Below are positions 1 through 11,106 of a DNA stretch of 64,000 nt, piece after piece. Position 1 is the stretch's first letter. The number at the start of each line of letters is the position of its first letter. The DNA comes from Halobacteriales archaeon QS_3_64_16 (GTDB lineage Archaea > Halobacteriota > Halobacteria > Halobacteriales > Halococcaceae): NCBI GenBank assembly GCA_003021705.1, contig PXRJ01000002.1, forward strand, positions 1 to 64,000, written 5' to 3'. The position numbers and the translations under genes were made by a program. The notes beneath the pieces are model-generated. The model saw nothing but the letters and a program-made list of their open reading frames with translations, did not search any database and had not been told where the DNA came from.

Positions 1-1
1 C

Positions 2-1063
2 CAGGTGATCGTCGGCCGGACGAACATGCCCGAGTACAAAGACAAGAAGGGCGACGAGAAGATGGAGGCGTTCAACGATCGCACCAAGCGGATCGACTTT
101 CCCTATGTGCTCCAGTACGAGGAGGAAGGCGAGATCTACCGGAAGATGCTTCGGACCGCCGATCTGCCCGACATCCACGTCGAGCCCCACACCTTGGAGA
201 TGGCCGGCCTTTTTGGGGTGCTTACCCGGATCGAAGAACCCTCGGGCGGACAGGTAGACCTGCTCCAGAAGGCAAAAGCCTACAACGGCGAGATCGACGA
301 TGCCGACGACGTCGACGTGAAGAAACTTCGCGAGGAGGCCCGCGAGACCGCCGAGATCGGCGAAGGGATGGAAGGCGTCTCGCCTCGCTTCATCGGCGAC
401 GAAATAGCGGAGGCGATCATGGACTCGATGCATCGCAGTAGGGAGTTCCTCTCGCCGCTGACGACGTTCAATCACCTGGAGGGTAACCTCGAGAATCACG
501 GCTCGATTCCCGAGGACCGCTTCGAGACCTACTACCGCTATCTCGAAGTCGTCCGCGGGGAGTACAAGGAACGAGCCATCGAGGACGTCCGTCACGCCCT
601 GGCCTACGATTTGGACGAGATCCAACGGCAGGGCGAGAAGTACATGGATCACGTCATGGCCTACATCGACGACGACACCGTCGAGGACGAGATCACTGGC
701 CGCGAACAGGGCCCCGACGAGACGTTCCTGCGCTCGGTCGAGAAACGCCTCGACGTCCCCGAGGACCGGAAGGACGACTTCCGTCAGGAGGTATCGAACT
801 GGGTCTCCCGGCGCGCACGCGAGGGCCAGGCCTTCGATCCCCAGGACAACGACCGCCTTCGAAGAGCCCTCGAGCGCAAGCTCTGGGAGGACAAGAAACA
901 CAACATCAACTTCTCGGCGCTGGTCTCCTCGGGCGAGATGGACGACGAGGAGCGAAACTCCTGGGTCGAGGCACTGATCGAACAGGGCTACTCCCGCGAG
1001 GGCGCGAAGGAAGTACTGGAGTTCGCCGGTGCGGAGGTAGCCAAAGCCGAGATCGAGACCTGA
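2..1063 (+). CDS. prkA: PrkA-family serine protein kinase, C-terminal part (5' end outside window)
   Basis: This is the C-terminal portion of a PrkA-type protein: an AAA+ ATPase coupled to a kinase-like region, associated in bacteria and archaea with starvation and stress signalling in the cytoplasm. The open frame runs in from the window edge with no credible start, and it opens with the sequence VIGRTNMPEYKDK-like (here VGRTNMPEYKDK), which lies well inside the family. The ATPase core is therefore outside. The remainder is helical and charged, and ends in the conserved region NINFSALVSSGEMDD. It is followed after 16 bases by a second prkA, then by yeaH and spoVR, the standard haloarchaeal gene order. 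The family assignment is firm; the cellular substrate is unknown. Confidence 0.9.
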   Translation, partial: QVIVGRTNMPEYKDKKGDEKMEAFNDRTKRIDFPYVLQYEEEGEIYRKMLRTADLPDIHVEPHTLEMAGLFGVLTRIEEPSGGQVDLLQKAKAYNGEIDDADDVDVKKLREEARETAEIGEGMEGVSPRFIGDEIAEAIMDSMHRSREFLSPLTTFNHLEGNLENHGSIPEDRFETYYRYLEVVRGEYKERAIEDVRHALAYDLDEIQRQGEKYMDHVMAYIDDDTVEDEITGREQGPDETFLRSVEKRLDVPEDRKDDFRQEVSNWVSRRAREGQAFDPQDNDRLRRALERKLWEDKKHNINFSALVSSGEMDDEERNSWVEALIEQGYSREGAKEVLEFAGAEVAKAEIET

Positions 1064-1079
1064 TTCAACTACCACCACT

Positions 1080-3455
1080 ATGTCCCAACCCGACCACACA
1101 GGGACCGACCCCGACGGCGACGGTGAAGTCGAACGCAACCGCGACGCGGGTGAACAGTCGATGCCCGCCCGCCGAAGCGGCGCGGAGTACGTCACGGCCG
1201 CCGACCGCGAGTTAGAGGCGACCTACGAGGAGCCGATCGGCCTCGGGGAGTACGTCGATCGGATCTTCGAGCACCCCCATACCGCCTCGCACGCCTCGAA
1301 GTACCTCTTAGAGGCGATCGAGGCCGCCGGTACCAGGACGGTGATCGAGGAAGGCGAGGAGAAACGCCGCTTCGAGTTCTTCGACGACCCTCACAATGAC
1401 GGCGAGCACGCGATCCTCGGCAATACGGACGTGCTCAATCGGTTCGTCGACGATCTGCGATCGATCGCCGCTCGCCGCGGGAAAGAGGAGAAGATCGTCT
1501 GGCTCGAAGGCCCAACTGCCACCGGCAAGTCGGAACTCAAACGCTGTCTAATCAACGGGCTGCGCGAGTACTCGAAGACCGAGAAGGGGCGACGCTATAC
1601 CATCGAGTGGAACGTCGCCGGGGCGGATGCCTCGGGCTCGGGGCTCACCTACGGCACCGAGCGCGTCGAAAGCGAGGACGACTGGTACGAAAGCCCCGTC
1701 CAGTCCCACCCTCTTTCGGTGTTCCCACCGGACGTCCGCAGGGAGTTGCTCCGTGCGCTGAACGCCGACATCGACGAACACATCGACGTCGTGGTCGAGA
1801 ACCGCCTCGATCCCTTCTGTCGAGAGGCCTACGAATTCCTCGAAGAGCGCTATCGCCGCCAGGGCGTTACGGACCTGTTCTCGACGATCACCGACCCCGA
1901 GCACCTCCGGGTCAAGAACTTCGTCGTTGACGTCGGCCAGGGGATCGGCGTGCTTCACTCCGAGGACGACGGCACCCCCAAAGAGCGCCTGGTAGGATCC
2001 TGGATAGCGGGTATGCTGCGGGAACTGGGCTCTCGGGGTCGGAAGAACCCCCAGGCATTCTCGTACGACGGCGTGCTCTCCCAGGGCAACGGACTGCTCA
2101 CGATCGTCGAGGACGCTGCCCAGCACGCCGACCTCCTCCAGAAACTGCTGAACGTGCCCGACGAGGGCTCGGTGAAACTGGACAAAGGCATCGGAATGGG
2201 CGTCGACACCCAACTGGTCATTATCTCGAACCCCGATCTGGAAGCCCGATTGAACCAACACGCCGACCGGCAAGGCCAGGACCCCCTCAAGGCCCTGAAA
2301 CGCCGGCTCGACAAACACGAGTTCACCTATCTCACGAACCTCTCGCTGGAGTCAGAACTCATCCGCCGGGAACTCACGAACGAGACGGCGATATGGCGCG
2401 CCGAGTCGGCGACGGAACTCGAAGAGTGGATCGCCGACCCTCTCACGATCCGCGTCCGTGACTCCGAATACGAGATCGCCGATCGGGAGCTGGCCCCACA
2501 CGCGATCGAGGCCGCGGCGCTCTTTGCGGTCGTTACCCGACTCAACGGCGAGGACGTCCCGCCGGGATTGGACCTGGTGGATAAGGCCTTGCTCTTCGAT
2601 CGGGGCTATCTCCAGGACGGTGACGACCGCCTGGAGACCGAGGACTTCGAGTTCGACAGCGATGCCGAAGACGGTGAGGGCGGTATCCCCGTCACCTACA
2701 CGCGGGACACCGTCGCCGACCTGCTCAACACCGATACCGACCGGCACCACCCCGAGTTGGCGGTGCAGAACGTCGTAATGCCACGGGACGTTCTCGATCG
2801 GATGGCCGCCGGGCTCGCCGACGCGCCGGTGTTTTCGGGCGCAGAGCGATCGGAGTTCGAGAACCGGATCGTACCGGTGAAGAACTACATCTATCAGCAA
2901 CAGGAATCGGACGTCTTAGAGGCGATCATGCACGAGAAACGCGTCGAGGAAGAAACCGTCGAGGAGTACATCGAGCACGTCTACGCGTGGGCGAACGACG
3001 AGCCCATCGAGAACGATCGGGGCGAACTCGTTGCCCCCGACCCGCTTTTGATGAAGGTCTTCGAGGTCGAGCACCTCGGCCGGTTCGGTGCCGAGGACTA
3101 CGAGGGCAACGAGCCCTCGCCCGCCGTCCGGCAGTTCCGCACTGAGAAGATCATCACCGCCCTCAATCGCCACGCCTGGCGCAATCGCGACGAGGAATTC
3201 AGGGTCGAGGACGTCCGGACGAAGGAGATCCCCGTGATTCAGTCGGTACTCGGCAGCCACGACTGGGAGGACGTCAAGCGCGCGTTCGAGGATTTCGACC
3301 CGCGGCGCTGGGACGACCCCCCCGAGGGCACCCAGACGGCGACCGTCAAAGAGCGGACGATCAAGACGCTGTGTGAGAACTTCGAGTACACCGAGGCGTC
3401 GGCGGAGCTGACGAGCCGACACGTCATGAGTCAGGTGAGCTACCGATGGGACTGA
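1080..3455 (+). CDS. prkA: PrkA-family serine protein kinase (second copy)
   Basis: This is a full-length PrkA-type ATPase/kinase of 791 residues. A Walker A motif, GPTATGKS, lies at residues 144-151 within the AAA domain; the C-terminal half is the helical kinase-like region. It is longer than typical bacterial PrkA (about 640 residues), partly because of an acidic, low-complexity N-terminus of about 35 residues, as is usual in halophiles. It sits between another prkA and yeaH; its stop lies inside the start of yeaH (a 10-base overlap), so translation is probably coupled. In bacteria PrkA/YeaG works with YeaH and SpoVR in sustained-starvation responses. A similar joint role here is inferred from gene order, not shown. 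Two tandem prkA copies suggest a hetero-oligomer. Confidence 0.93.
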   Translation: MSQPDHTGTDPDGDGEVERNRDAGEQSMPARRSGAEYVTAADRELEATYEEPIGLGEYVDRIFEHPHTASHASKYLLEAIEAAGTRTVIEEGEEKRRFEFFDDPHNDGEHAILGNTDVLNRFVDDLRSIAARRGKEEKIVWLEGPTATGKSELKRCLINGLREYSKTEKGRRYTIEWNVAGADASGSGLTYGTERVESEDDWYESPVQSHPLSVFPPDVRRELLRALNADIDEHIDVVVENRLDPFCREAYEFLEERYRRQGVTDLFSTITDPEHLRVKNFVVDVGQGIGVLHSEDDGTPKERLVGSWIAGMLRELGSRGRKNPQAFSYDGVLSQGNGLLTIVEDAAQHADLLQKLLNVPDEGSVKLDKGIGMGVDTQLVIISNPDLEARLNQHADRQGQDPLKALKRRLDKHEFTYLTNLSLESELIRRELTNETAIWRAESATELEEWIADPLTIRVRDSEYEIADRELAPHAIEAAALFAVVTRLNGEDVPPGLDLVDKALLFDRGYLQDGDDRLETEDFEFDSDAEDGEGGIPVTYTRDTVADLLNTDTDRHHPELAVQNVVMPRDVLDRMAAGLADAPVFSGAERSEFENRIVPVKNYIYQQQESDVLEAIMHEKRVEEETVEEYIEHVYAWANDEPIENDRGELVAPDPLLMKVFEVEHLGRFGAEDYEGNEPSPAVRQFRTEKIITALNRHAWRNRDEEFRVEDVRTKEIPVIQSVLGSHDWEDVKRAFEDFDPRRWDDPPEGTQTATVKERTIKTLCENFEYTEASAELTSRHVMSQVSYRWD

Positions 3456-4783
3456 GAGAAGATCTCGAACGATACAAAGCCGTCGGCGAACGGCAGCGAC
3501 AGGACTTAGCCGAGTTCATCCAGTACGGCGATCTCGGCCAGTCCCTGCCCGGCGAGGTCAGGGTCCCGATCAAGATCGTCTCCTTGCCCGAGTTCGAGTA
3601 CGACCAGCGCGATCAGGGCGGTGTCGGCAAGGGCCAGGACGGGACGCCAGACGTCGGCGATCCAGTAGGGCAACCCCAACCCCAGCCCGGCGACGACGGC
3701 GAGGAGGGTGATCCCGGCGAGGAAGGAGCCGATCACGAGTACTACCAGATGGATCCTGAAGAGTTCGCCGCCGAACTCGACGAGGAGCTCGGCCTTGATC
3801 TCGAACCAAAGGGCAAGAAAGTCATCGAGGAGACCGAGGGCGATTTCACCGACGTCACTCGGACTGGGCCGACGAGCACCTTGAATTTCGAGGCACTGTT
3901 CAAGAAGGGTCTCAAGCGCAAGCTCGCGATGGATTTCGACCGGGAGTTCGTCCGCGAAGCCCTGAAAGTAGAGGACATGGGCCCGGCCGGGGTCTTCGAG
4001 TGGGCTCGGCGCGAGGGGATCCCCGTCTCGCGAGCCTGGCTGGAGGACGCCTACGAGGACCTTTCGAGCGACGATCAGACGACCTGGGAGAGCTTCGAGG
4101 AAATGGAAGCGGAGGTCGAACGCACCTCGACTGCCGACCGAATCAGGCGGGAGGGTATCGATCACGTCCCCTTCCGCCGGGAAGACGAGCGCTATCGCTA
4201 CCCCGAGATCGTAGAGGAGAAGGAGAAGAACGTCGTCGTCGTGAACATCCGTGATGTCTCGGGGTCGATGCGCGAGAAGAAACGCGAACTCGTCGAACGG
4301 ACCTTTACGCCGCTGGACTGGTACTTGACTGGTAAATACGACCACGCCGAGTTCGTCTACATTGCACACGACGCGGAAGCCTGGGAAGTCGAACGCGAGG
4401 ACTTCTTCGGCATCCGGTCGGGTGGCGGGACGAAGATCTCCAGTGCCTACGAACTCGCGAAGGCGGTCCTAGAAGAACAGTACCCCTGGAGCGACTGGAA
4501 CCGGTACGTCTTCGCCGCCGGTGACTCGGAGAACTCGAGTAACGATACTGACGAGCGCGTGATCCCGCTGATGGAGGAAATCCCGGCGAACCTCCATTCC
4601 TACGTCGAGACCCAGCCCTCGGGCAACGCGATCAACGCGACTCACGCAGAAGAAGTCGAACGCCACTTCGGGGATCGGGAGAACGTCGCCGTCGCCTACG
4701 TGAGCGACCCCGAGGACGTCGTCGAGGCGATCTACACCGTTCTCAGCACCGAGGACTCGACCGAGGAGGAAGTCCCCGCATGA
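3446..4783 (+). CDS. yeaH: YeaH/YhbH family protein (DUF444, VWA-like)
   Basis: This is a DUF444 protein of 445 residues, the usual partner of PrkA. A von Willebrand A-type metal site is visible near residue 270 (NIRDVSGSM, the DxSxS MIDAS signature), so it probably binds a divalent metal and mediates protein contacts. An acidic, Gly/Pro-rich low-complexity stretch occupies about residues 60-100. The start overlaps the end of prkA by 10 bases, and the stop overlaps the spoVR start in an ATGA arrangement, so the four genes form one tightly coupled operon. The biochemical role is unknown; co-function with PrkA and SpoVR is inferred from conserved order. Confidence 0.92.
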   Translation: MGLREDLERYKAVGERQRQDLAEFIQYGDLGQSLPGEVRVPIKIVSLPEFEYDQRDQGGVGKGQDGTPDVGDPVGQPQPQPGDDGEEGDPGEEGADHEYYQMDPEEFAAELDEELGLDLEPKGKKVIEETEGDFTDVTRTGPTSTLNFEALFKKGLKRKLAMDFDREFVREALKVEDMGPAGVFEWARREGIPVSRAWLEDAYEDLSSDDQTTWESFEEMEAEVERTSTADRIRREGIDHVPFRREDERYRYPEIVEEKEKNVVVVNIRDVSGSMREKKRELVERTFTPLDWYLTGKYDHAEFVYIAHDAEAWEVEREDFFGIRSGGGTKISSAYELAKAVLEEQYPWSDWNRYVFAAGDSENSSNDTDERVIPLMEEIPANLHSYVETQPSGNAINATHAEEVERHFGDRENVAVAYVSDPEDVVEAIYTVLSTEDSTEEEVPA

Positions 4784-6786
4784 GCAAAGTCAACCGCGAT
4801 ACCGACCGCATCGAGGCGAAACGACAGGCTACCTCCCTGGAGGAACCAGCAACCGAGGCGGGCGCTCTCGCCCGGAAACTCGGGCTCGATCCCTACGAGG
4901 TCAAGTACTGGATCGTCGACTACGACGAGATGAACCAGCTGATCGCGTATGGGGGCTTCCAGGAACGCTATCCCCACTGGCGCTGGGGGATGGCCTACGA
5001 CCGCCAGCGGAAACAGAACCAGTTCCTGGGCGGCAAGGCCTTCGAGATCGTTAATAATGACGACCCGGCACACGCCTTCCTCCAGGAGTCGAACGACGTA
5101 GCCGATCAGAAGGCCGTCATCACCCACGTCGAGGCCCATGCCGATTTCTTCGCGAACAACGAGTGGTTCGGGATGTTCGGCGACCGCCCGGAGGCCGCCG
5201 CGATGCTCGCGCGCCACGCCGAGCGCATCGGAGAGTACATGACGGATCCCGATATCAGTCGGGCGGACGTCGAGAAGTGGATCGATCACGTACTCTGTCT
5301 GGAGGACAACGTCGATCAACACACCGCATTCGGGAAGTCGAGCGTCGGCGAGGACGGCGAGTCGATAGATCCCGAAGCCATCGCCGACCGGCTGGGCGAT
5401 CTCGATCTCTCCGAAGACGTCGTTCGAGAAGTCTTCGACGAGGAGTGGCTCGATGCCCAAGACGACGAGGGCGAGGCCGTCTCCATTCCGGCCGAACCCG
5501 AAAAAGATCTCTTAGGATTCCTCTGGCGTCACGGAATGGCCTACGACGAGGAGGCCGAGAAGGCGACCGACTACGAGAGCTGGCAGCGCGACGTCCTCGA
5601 ACTCCTCCGGCGGGAGGCGTACTACTTCGCTCCCCAAAAGATGACGAAGGTGATGAACGAGGGCTGGGCGGCCTACTGGGAGTCGATGATGATGGGTGAG
5701 GAGAACTTCGCCGGTGCGAACGAGTTCTTACACTACGCCGACCACCAGGCCCGAGTACTCGCCTCTCCGGGGCTCAATCCATACAAGCTCGGCAAGGAGC
5801 TCTGGGAGTACATCGAGAACAGTACCAATCGCCGAGAGGTCCTAGAGCGTCTGCTCCGCGTCGAGGGGATCACCTGGCGCAACCTAAAGGAGGTCGTCGA
5901 CTTCGAGGCAGTGGGCGAGATATTAGAGTCCGCTCCCGAAGTGAACTCGATTTCGGCCGAGACGCTCGATGAGTTCGATCCCGAGGACCCGCGGGTCGAC
6001 AGCGAGGCCCTCGAGCGGGCAAAGGCGGGCGAGGTAGACATCGAGGCCTACCCCTGGAAGGTACTGACCTACGAGGGGCTGGCCGAGCGACACTACTCGC
6101 TCGCGAAACCCCAGAACCGGGGCTTTCTCGCGCGGACGACCTTCGAGGAGATCGAGCGGATCTCCAGGTATCTCTTCGACGACGCACGGTATCCGGACGT
6201 CGAGACGGCTCTGGCCGACGTCGAGTACACTGCGGGTTGGGAGCGCATGACCGAAATCAGGGAAAGTCATAATGACGTGACCTTCCTCGACGAGTTCCTC
6301 ACCGCGGAGTTCATCGAGGCCAACGACTACTTCACCTACGAGTACACCCGCGCGACCGGCGACTACCGGGTGACGAGCGACGACTACGAGGACGTCAAAA
6401 AGAAGCTGATGTTGCAGTTCACGAACTTCGGCAAGCCGACCATCGCGGTGTATGACGGCAACTACAATAATCGCAACGAGTTGCTGTTGGGCCACCAGTA
6501 CAACGGTGTTGCCTTAGACCTCGAAACGGCTCGCGATACCCTACAGCGGGTGTTCTCGCTCTGGGGGCGGCCGGTCAATCTCATGACGATCATCAAGGAG
6601 GTCAACGAACACGACGTCGAGGTCGCGAAACGACGCAGCCGCGAACCCGAGCCCGAAGAGCGGGGCAAACTCCTCCGGTACGATGGCGAGGAGATCACGA
6701 TCGAGGACCTCGCCTGGGAGGAAGTCGAGGACATCGCCGCTACGGACGTCGATTACGACACCAAGCCCGACGAGTGGCTCGCTTGA
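4780..6786 (+). CDS. spoVR: SpoVR family protein
   Basis: This SpoVR-like protein of 668 residues closes the prkA-prkA-yeaH-spoVR operon. It starts inside the end of yeaH (ATGA overlap). SpoVR is named from Bacillus, where it affects the spore cortex, but it is widespread in non-sporulating bacteria and in haloarchaea, always linked to PrkA/YeaH. Family-like blocks are seen, such as [10 protein letters not shown]-type sequence (here [13 protein letters not shown]), [11 protein letters not shown] and [15 protein letters not shown]. The length exceeds typical bacterial SpoVR (about 500) because of acidic halophile insertions around residues 185-240. It has no membrane segment or signal peptide, so it is cytoplasmic. 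The molecular function is unknown. Confidence 0.93.
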   Translation: MSKVNRDTDRIEAKRQATSLEEPATEAGALARKLGLDPYEVKYWIVDYDEMNQLIAYGGFQERYPHWRWGMAYDRQRKQNQFLGGKAFEIVNNDDPAHAFLQESNDVADQKAVITHVEAHADFFANNEWFGMFGDRPEAAAMLARHAERIGEYMTDPDISRADVEKWIDHVLCLEDNVDQHTAFGKSSVGEDGESIDPEAIADRLGDLDLSEDVVREVFDEEWLDAQDDEGEAVSIPAEPEKDLLGFLWRHGMAYDEEAEKATDYESWQRDVLELLRREAYYFAPQKMTKVMNEGWAAYWESMMMGEENFAGANEFLHYADHQARVLASPGLNPYKLGKELWEYIENSTNRREVLERLLRVEGITWRNLKEVVDFEAVGEILESAPEVNSISAETLDEFDPEDPRVDSEALERAKAGEVDIEAYPWKVLTYEGLAERHYSLAKPQNRGFLARTTFEEIERISRYLFDDARYPDVETALADVEYTAGWERMTEIRESHNDVTFLDEFLTAEFIEANDYFTYEYTRATGDYRVTSDDYEDVKKKLMLQFTNFGKPTIAVYDGNYNNRNELLLGHQYNGVALDLETARDTLQRVFSLWGRPVNLMTIIKEVNEHDVEVAKRRSREPEPEERGKLLRYDGEEITIEDLAWEEVEDIAATDVDYDTKPDEWLA

Positions 6787-7100
6787 GCTAATCCAGTCCT
6801 CGATTCCGGTCTCGGCTGCTAGTATCGACTTGATCGCTGTGCCCCCCGAGCTATACGCTGGGTTAAGACAGTTCGATCACGGTTAACCACGCCTTTATTC
6901 GGCTGGATCGAACGGTTATTCCTGCTACCACCCTCGGATGGTCACTCCTCTTCTCTCGGGACCGGATACGCCTTCGGACTCGCTGTGGTCCGCTCTACCG
7001 ACTCATCAAGAGCGGCCGACATAGGTTAAATAACCAATTACATTTTTATACGTTCACCATACCTACCCACTAGTGACGCACAATAGATGTCGATCACACG
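6787..7100. promoter_or_regulatory. Intergenic region with promoter for the DUF7344 gene
   Basis: No gene is seen in this 314-base stretch after the spoVR operon. Towards its right end there is an AT-rich box, TTTTTATA at about 7043-7050, preceded by TTAAATAACC; this fits an archaeal TATA element, with transcription starting around 7075 just ahead of the regulator gene. Three GGTTAA/TTAACC-like words occur (about 6863, 6883 and 7025), which could be binding sites, but the case is weak. Confidence 0.45.
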
Positions 7101-7121
7101 GTGGAACCCCCGGAGCGCCCC

Positions 7122-7670
7122 ATGACCGACCAGCGGGCGCTCGACGAAGGAGCGATCCACGACGTCCTTCGCAACGAACGCCGCCGCTTCGTGCTCGAAG
7201 AGCTACGCGAGAACGGAAACGCCCTCAGCGTTCGCGAACTCTCCGAACGGGTCGCCGTACTCGAGACCGGCGAGTCCCCGGCCCCGAGGAACATCCGCCA
7301 AAGCGTCTACGTCTCGCTCCATCAGACCCATCTCCCGAAACTCGACGAGTTGGGCATCGTCGAGTACGACGCTGACGCCAAGACGGTCGCACTCACCCGT
7401 CGCGTTCGGGAGCTCGAAGCGTACACGAGTCTCGCGTCGCTGGAGGGAGCGGAATCGGGTTCGGCGTCGACTCTCCCGGCGTGGTACTACCTCTCGATCT
7501 CGCTGGTCGGCTTGCTCGGGCTGGGAGCTGCTACGCTGGGCGTACCGATCGTTACCGAGGTCGGACCGGTGGCGATCGCGGCCGTTCTCTTCGCTTCGAC
7601 GCTCGTACTCGCGGCCCGTCAGCTCCGGTCGGAGCAAAGCAGGGAGAACTCGGATCGGGAGCACGATTAG
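7122..7670 (+). CDS. DUF7344-type winged-helix regulator with C-terminal membrane segments
   Basis: This is a haloarchaeal regulator of about 182 residues. The N-terminal half reads as the DUF7344 winged helix, with the family motif LRNERRRFVLEELRENG followed by VSLHQTHLPKLDELGIVEYD. The C-terminal part has two hydrophobic helices (about residues 120-165), so the DNA-binding domain may be tethered to the membrane. I prefer the ATG at 7122; a GTG at 7101 would add seven residues. A paralog of the same architecture lies at 27198-27767. The target genes are unknown. It stands alone between spoVR and the photolyase gene. Confidence 0.8.
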   Translation: MTDQRALDEGAIHDVLRNERRRFVLEELRENGNALSVRELSERVAVLETGESPAPRNIRQSVYVSLHQTHLPKLDELGIVEYDADAKTVALTRRVRELEAYTSLASLEGAESGSASTLPAWYYLSISLVGLLGLGAATLGVPIVTEVGPVAIAAVLFASTLVLAARQLRSEQSRENSDREHD

Positions 7671-7825
7671 GGGTTCGATCGTGACGGATCCTGAACCACG
7701 TTCTCCACGCCGCTCCGCTTTCCGTTCCCGGCCTCGATCCCGCAGGCACGACCGGTTCCCGGGAAGCCATGTCCGTCGAGACCGTCCAGTGATCACTGGC
7801 CGTATTGTACGGCACGACCCGAATC

Positions 7826-9259
7826 ATGTCCAATACTACCACGCTCGTCTGGTTCCGTGAGGACCTGCGCGTACACGACAACCGAGCGCTCCTCGATGCT
7901 CTCGAGACGGGCGAGGACGTCCTCCCGGTCTATTCCTTCGACCCCCGCGAGTTCGATACCGGGATGTTCGACCTCCCGAAGATCGGTCCCTACCGGGCAC
8001 GCTTTCTCGTCGAAAGCGTCGCCGACCTGCGCGAATCGCTGCGCGAGCGCGGCGGCGACCTGCTCGTCCGGGAGGGCAAACCCGAGGACGTCCTGCCGGC
8101 CCTCGCCGCCGCACACGACGTCGAGACGGTCTTCTATCACACGGAGCCCGCGACCGAGGAGCGGGAAGTCGAGACGGCGGTCACCGACGCGCTCGAAGCC
8201 GAGGGAATCGAGACCCGTTCGGTCTGGGGCAAGACCCTCTATCACATCGAGGACCTGCCGACGTCGGTCTACAGTATGGACGATACCTTTACCCCCTGGC
8301 GGAAGTCCGTCGAGCGGAACGCCTCGATCCGCGATGGGGCCCCGACACCTGATGCCGTCCCCACGCCCGAGGCCGATGCCGGTGAGATGCCCTCCCTCAC
8401 CGATCTCGGCGTCGAACCGCGAGAGCCCGACGAACGGGGTGTCCTTCCCTTCGAGGGTGGCGAGACCGCAGGACGGGAGCGAATCGCGAGGTACTTCTGG
8501 GAGGAAGACCGCCTGCGCGAATACAAAGAAACCCGCAACGGGCTACTGGGTCCCGATTTCTCCTCGAAGCTCTCGGCGTGGCTGACCCATGGCTGCCTGT
8601 CGCCCCGGTACGTCTTCGAGGAGGTGAAACGCTACGAGGCAGAACGCGTCTCGAACGAGTCGACCTACTGGCTGCTCTTCGAGCTCATCTGGCGAGACTT
8701 CCATACCTTCCAGTTCGAGAAGTACGGTGCTGACTTTTTCGTCCCGGGTGGTATCCAGGGCGGAAACCCCGAGTGGCGCGAGGACCGGGCGGCCTTCGAA
8801 CGGTGGGCAAACGGCAAGACCGGAGTGCCCTTCGTGGACGCGAACATGCGCGAGCTCAACGAAACGGGCTATATGTCCAATCGCGGCCGTCAGAACGTCG
8901 CTTCCTTTCTCGCCGACTGGCTGGAGCTCGACTGGCGTATGGGCGCGGCGTACTTCGAGGGAAAACTCGTCGATTACGACGTCTGTTCGAACTGGGGCAA
9001 TTGGGCCTACCAGGCCGGCGTCGGCAACGACTCGCGGAACAACTACTTCAATGTCGTGAAACAGGGCAAGCGCTACGATCCCGAGGGTGAGTACGTCCGT
9101 CACTGGATCCCCGAACTCGCCGATTTGGACGCCTCGATCCACGACCCCTGGACCCTCCGCGAGGACGAGCAGGCGACGCTCGGTGCCGAGCCCGGTAGCG
9201 AGTACCCGAATCCGATGATCGATATGGACGCTGCCCACGAACGGCTCCGTAACCGGTAG
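7826..9259 (+). CDS. DASH-family cryptochrome/photolyase
   Basis: This is a flavoprotein of about 477 residues in the cryptochrome/photolyase family. The N-terminal alpha/beta antenna domain opens with [15 protein letters not shown]; the C-terminal FAD domain contains [34 protein letters not shown], and [27 protein letters not shown]-like residues (here [20 protein letters not shown]). The spacing and the ending around [19 protein letters not shown] match the DASH clade, which repairs cyclobutane dimers (best in single-stranded DNA) and may also sense light. The ATG at 7826 gives [13 protein letters not shown]; an upstream TTG would add only seven residues. A second, unrelated photolyase is encoded at 21367-22911. 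Confidence 0.92.
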   Translation: [477 protein letters not shown]

Positions 9260-9441
9260 GATCCGCTCGACTCAACTCTTCTTCTCGCGTGGGTCGGCGA
9301 ACGGTCTCGAAGATTCCGGCGGCTCGGGGGGAACTACACCGCGAAACGTGTGCGGTCAGTAGCCTGCCCACGCTCCAATTTCATCTTAGTATAGTATGAA
9401 ATAAACCTTGTGCCCCTTCCTTTTCTCTTCCGAACCGATCG

Positions 9442-10892
9442 CTACTGGCGAGCCGAAGGCAATCGGAGGCGGGTGGGGACGACCGGTCGGGTAGCTGGCG
9501 TGCCAGTTCTCGCTACCGACTCCCGCGGTGGCGACGGGCGATCAGGCCATCGACGTCGATTCGCGGTCGTAGATCGCTCAATGTGATCGTCGAGCCGGGA
9601 GCGCAGGTTGTGACGCTTCTTCATCGAATGCGTCAACAGGTCGTTCTCGCGGGTCCACTCAATCGAAACGAGTTCGAAGCGCTTGATTCGCTCGTGGCTC
9701 GCGAGGTCTTCGTTCACCCGCTTTACTTCCTCCCGCACCCACTCGCGAGCCCGCTCGTCCCGACAGATCGCCGCCCGATCGGCCGGCAGGTCGATGCCCT
9801 CCTCGGCTGCCCAGTTCCGGAGCGCGGAGAAGTTCGGGACGATCAGTGCGCCGATGAACCTCCGGTCGTTTCCGACCACCATACACTGATCGACCCGTCG
9901 GCTCGTCGCGAAGCGGCCTTCGATGGGTTCGGGGGCGACGTTCTTACCCGTCGAGAGGACGAGTAGCTGCTTGAGCCGGTCCCAGTAGACCAGATAGCCG
10001 TCGGGCCGGCGCTCGATCAGGTCACCGGTTCGGAACCAATCGTGATCGGTAAAGGCCCGCTCGGTCGCCTCCGGTTGATTCCAGTAGCCATTGGAGACGT
10101 TCGGTCCCCGGACGAGCAACTCGCCCCGTTCGGTGCTGTCGGCGGTGCCGGCGGTATCGGTAGTCTCGGCGGTGGTAGTAGTCTCCTCCTCCTCCTCAGC
10201 GGTAGCCGACCCTTCGCCGAGTGCTGCCTCGTCCAGTCGCGCGTCGTCGAGGGTCACCTCGACGTTCTCGAGGGGTGGGCTGATCGTCCCCGACTGAGGG
10301 GCTTCCGGAGGGTTGACCGAGACGACCGGCGCGGTCTCGGTCAGTTCATACCCTTCGAAGATCGGCAGGCCCCTCCCGGCGAACAGCTCGGCGAGCTCCG
10401 GCGAAAGGGTCCCCCCACCGCTGATGAAGCAGTCGCTCCGCCCTCCCCGAGGTTCTCTCACTTGCTCGAAGACCAGTCGATCGGCGACGGCGCGCCGGGC
10501 ACGAAGGGAGGCGCTCGGATCGTCGCTGCGTTGGTAGGCCCGGCCCACGTCGAGGGCCCACTCGAAGATTCGTTTTGGGGGCCATCGCCTGCCTTCTCGA
10601 GCATCGAATCGAAGATCCGCTCGTAGACCCGCGGGACGCTCGTCGCGGTGGTCGGTCGCACGAGTTCGATGTCCGCGCCGATCGTATCGGCGCTCTCGGC
10701 GTAGGCGACGGTCGCCCCCGCGGCGAACATGGTGAAGTGTCCCGAAGTCCGCTCGAAGACGTGGGCGAGCGGGAGAAAAGAGAGGCTTCGGGTGTGCTCG
10801 TCGAGGTCGGGAGAGCTTCGTTCGCGTGTCACTAGAGGGCTAATCTCGCGTTCGTTCTCGCCGCTACGAACGGATAGATAGCGCACAAACAT
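9442..10892 (-). pseudogene. Long-chain acyl-CoA synthetase, truncated and frameshifted
   Basis: These are remains of an AMP-binding long-chain fatty acid-CoA ligase. The N-terminal part visible (from 10892) contains LSFLPLAHVFERTSGHF and RPTTATSVPRVYERIF; the reading frame then changes and continues as RAYQRSDDP...ISGGGTLSPELAELF, EGYELTETAPVVSVN and the motif YWDRLKQLLVLSTGKN. The frame change lies near 10573-10581, at a run of four T and five G. Roughly the first 200 residues, including the ATP-binding P-loop, are missing, and the start region does not resemble the family. An acidic insert rich in Glu and Thr interrupts the adenylation domain (about 10160-10230). The C-terminus also diverges. 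This is a dead gene unless several assembly errors coincide. Confidence 0.88.
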
Positions 10893-11106
10893 TGCTGCCG
10901 TTCTCGATGGTGAGTGGCGGATCTAGAAAAGGGGGTCTCCGGTGTCAATTCACGTCTGTCGCCTACTCGAAATCACGCCTGGTTGCACGAACGGGCAGTC
11001 CTGAGATGACCCAAACGAACGAGATCCATCGCCGAGTGAACTCAGTTACGAGCGACCCTCATCCTTCTCAACTGCGGTGGCTCTTTCGATCGCTTCACTC
11101 GGAAAA

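Noticed and set aside
1548-2318. Long antisense ORFs, such as the one opposite prkA and those opposite the thermosome and glpK genes
   Set aside because: High GC produces long open shadow frames; these lack motifs and are hydrophobic or Arg/Pro-biased, contrary to haloarchaeal composition.
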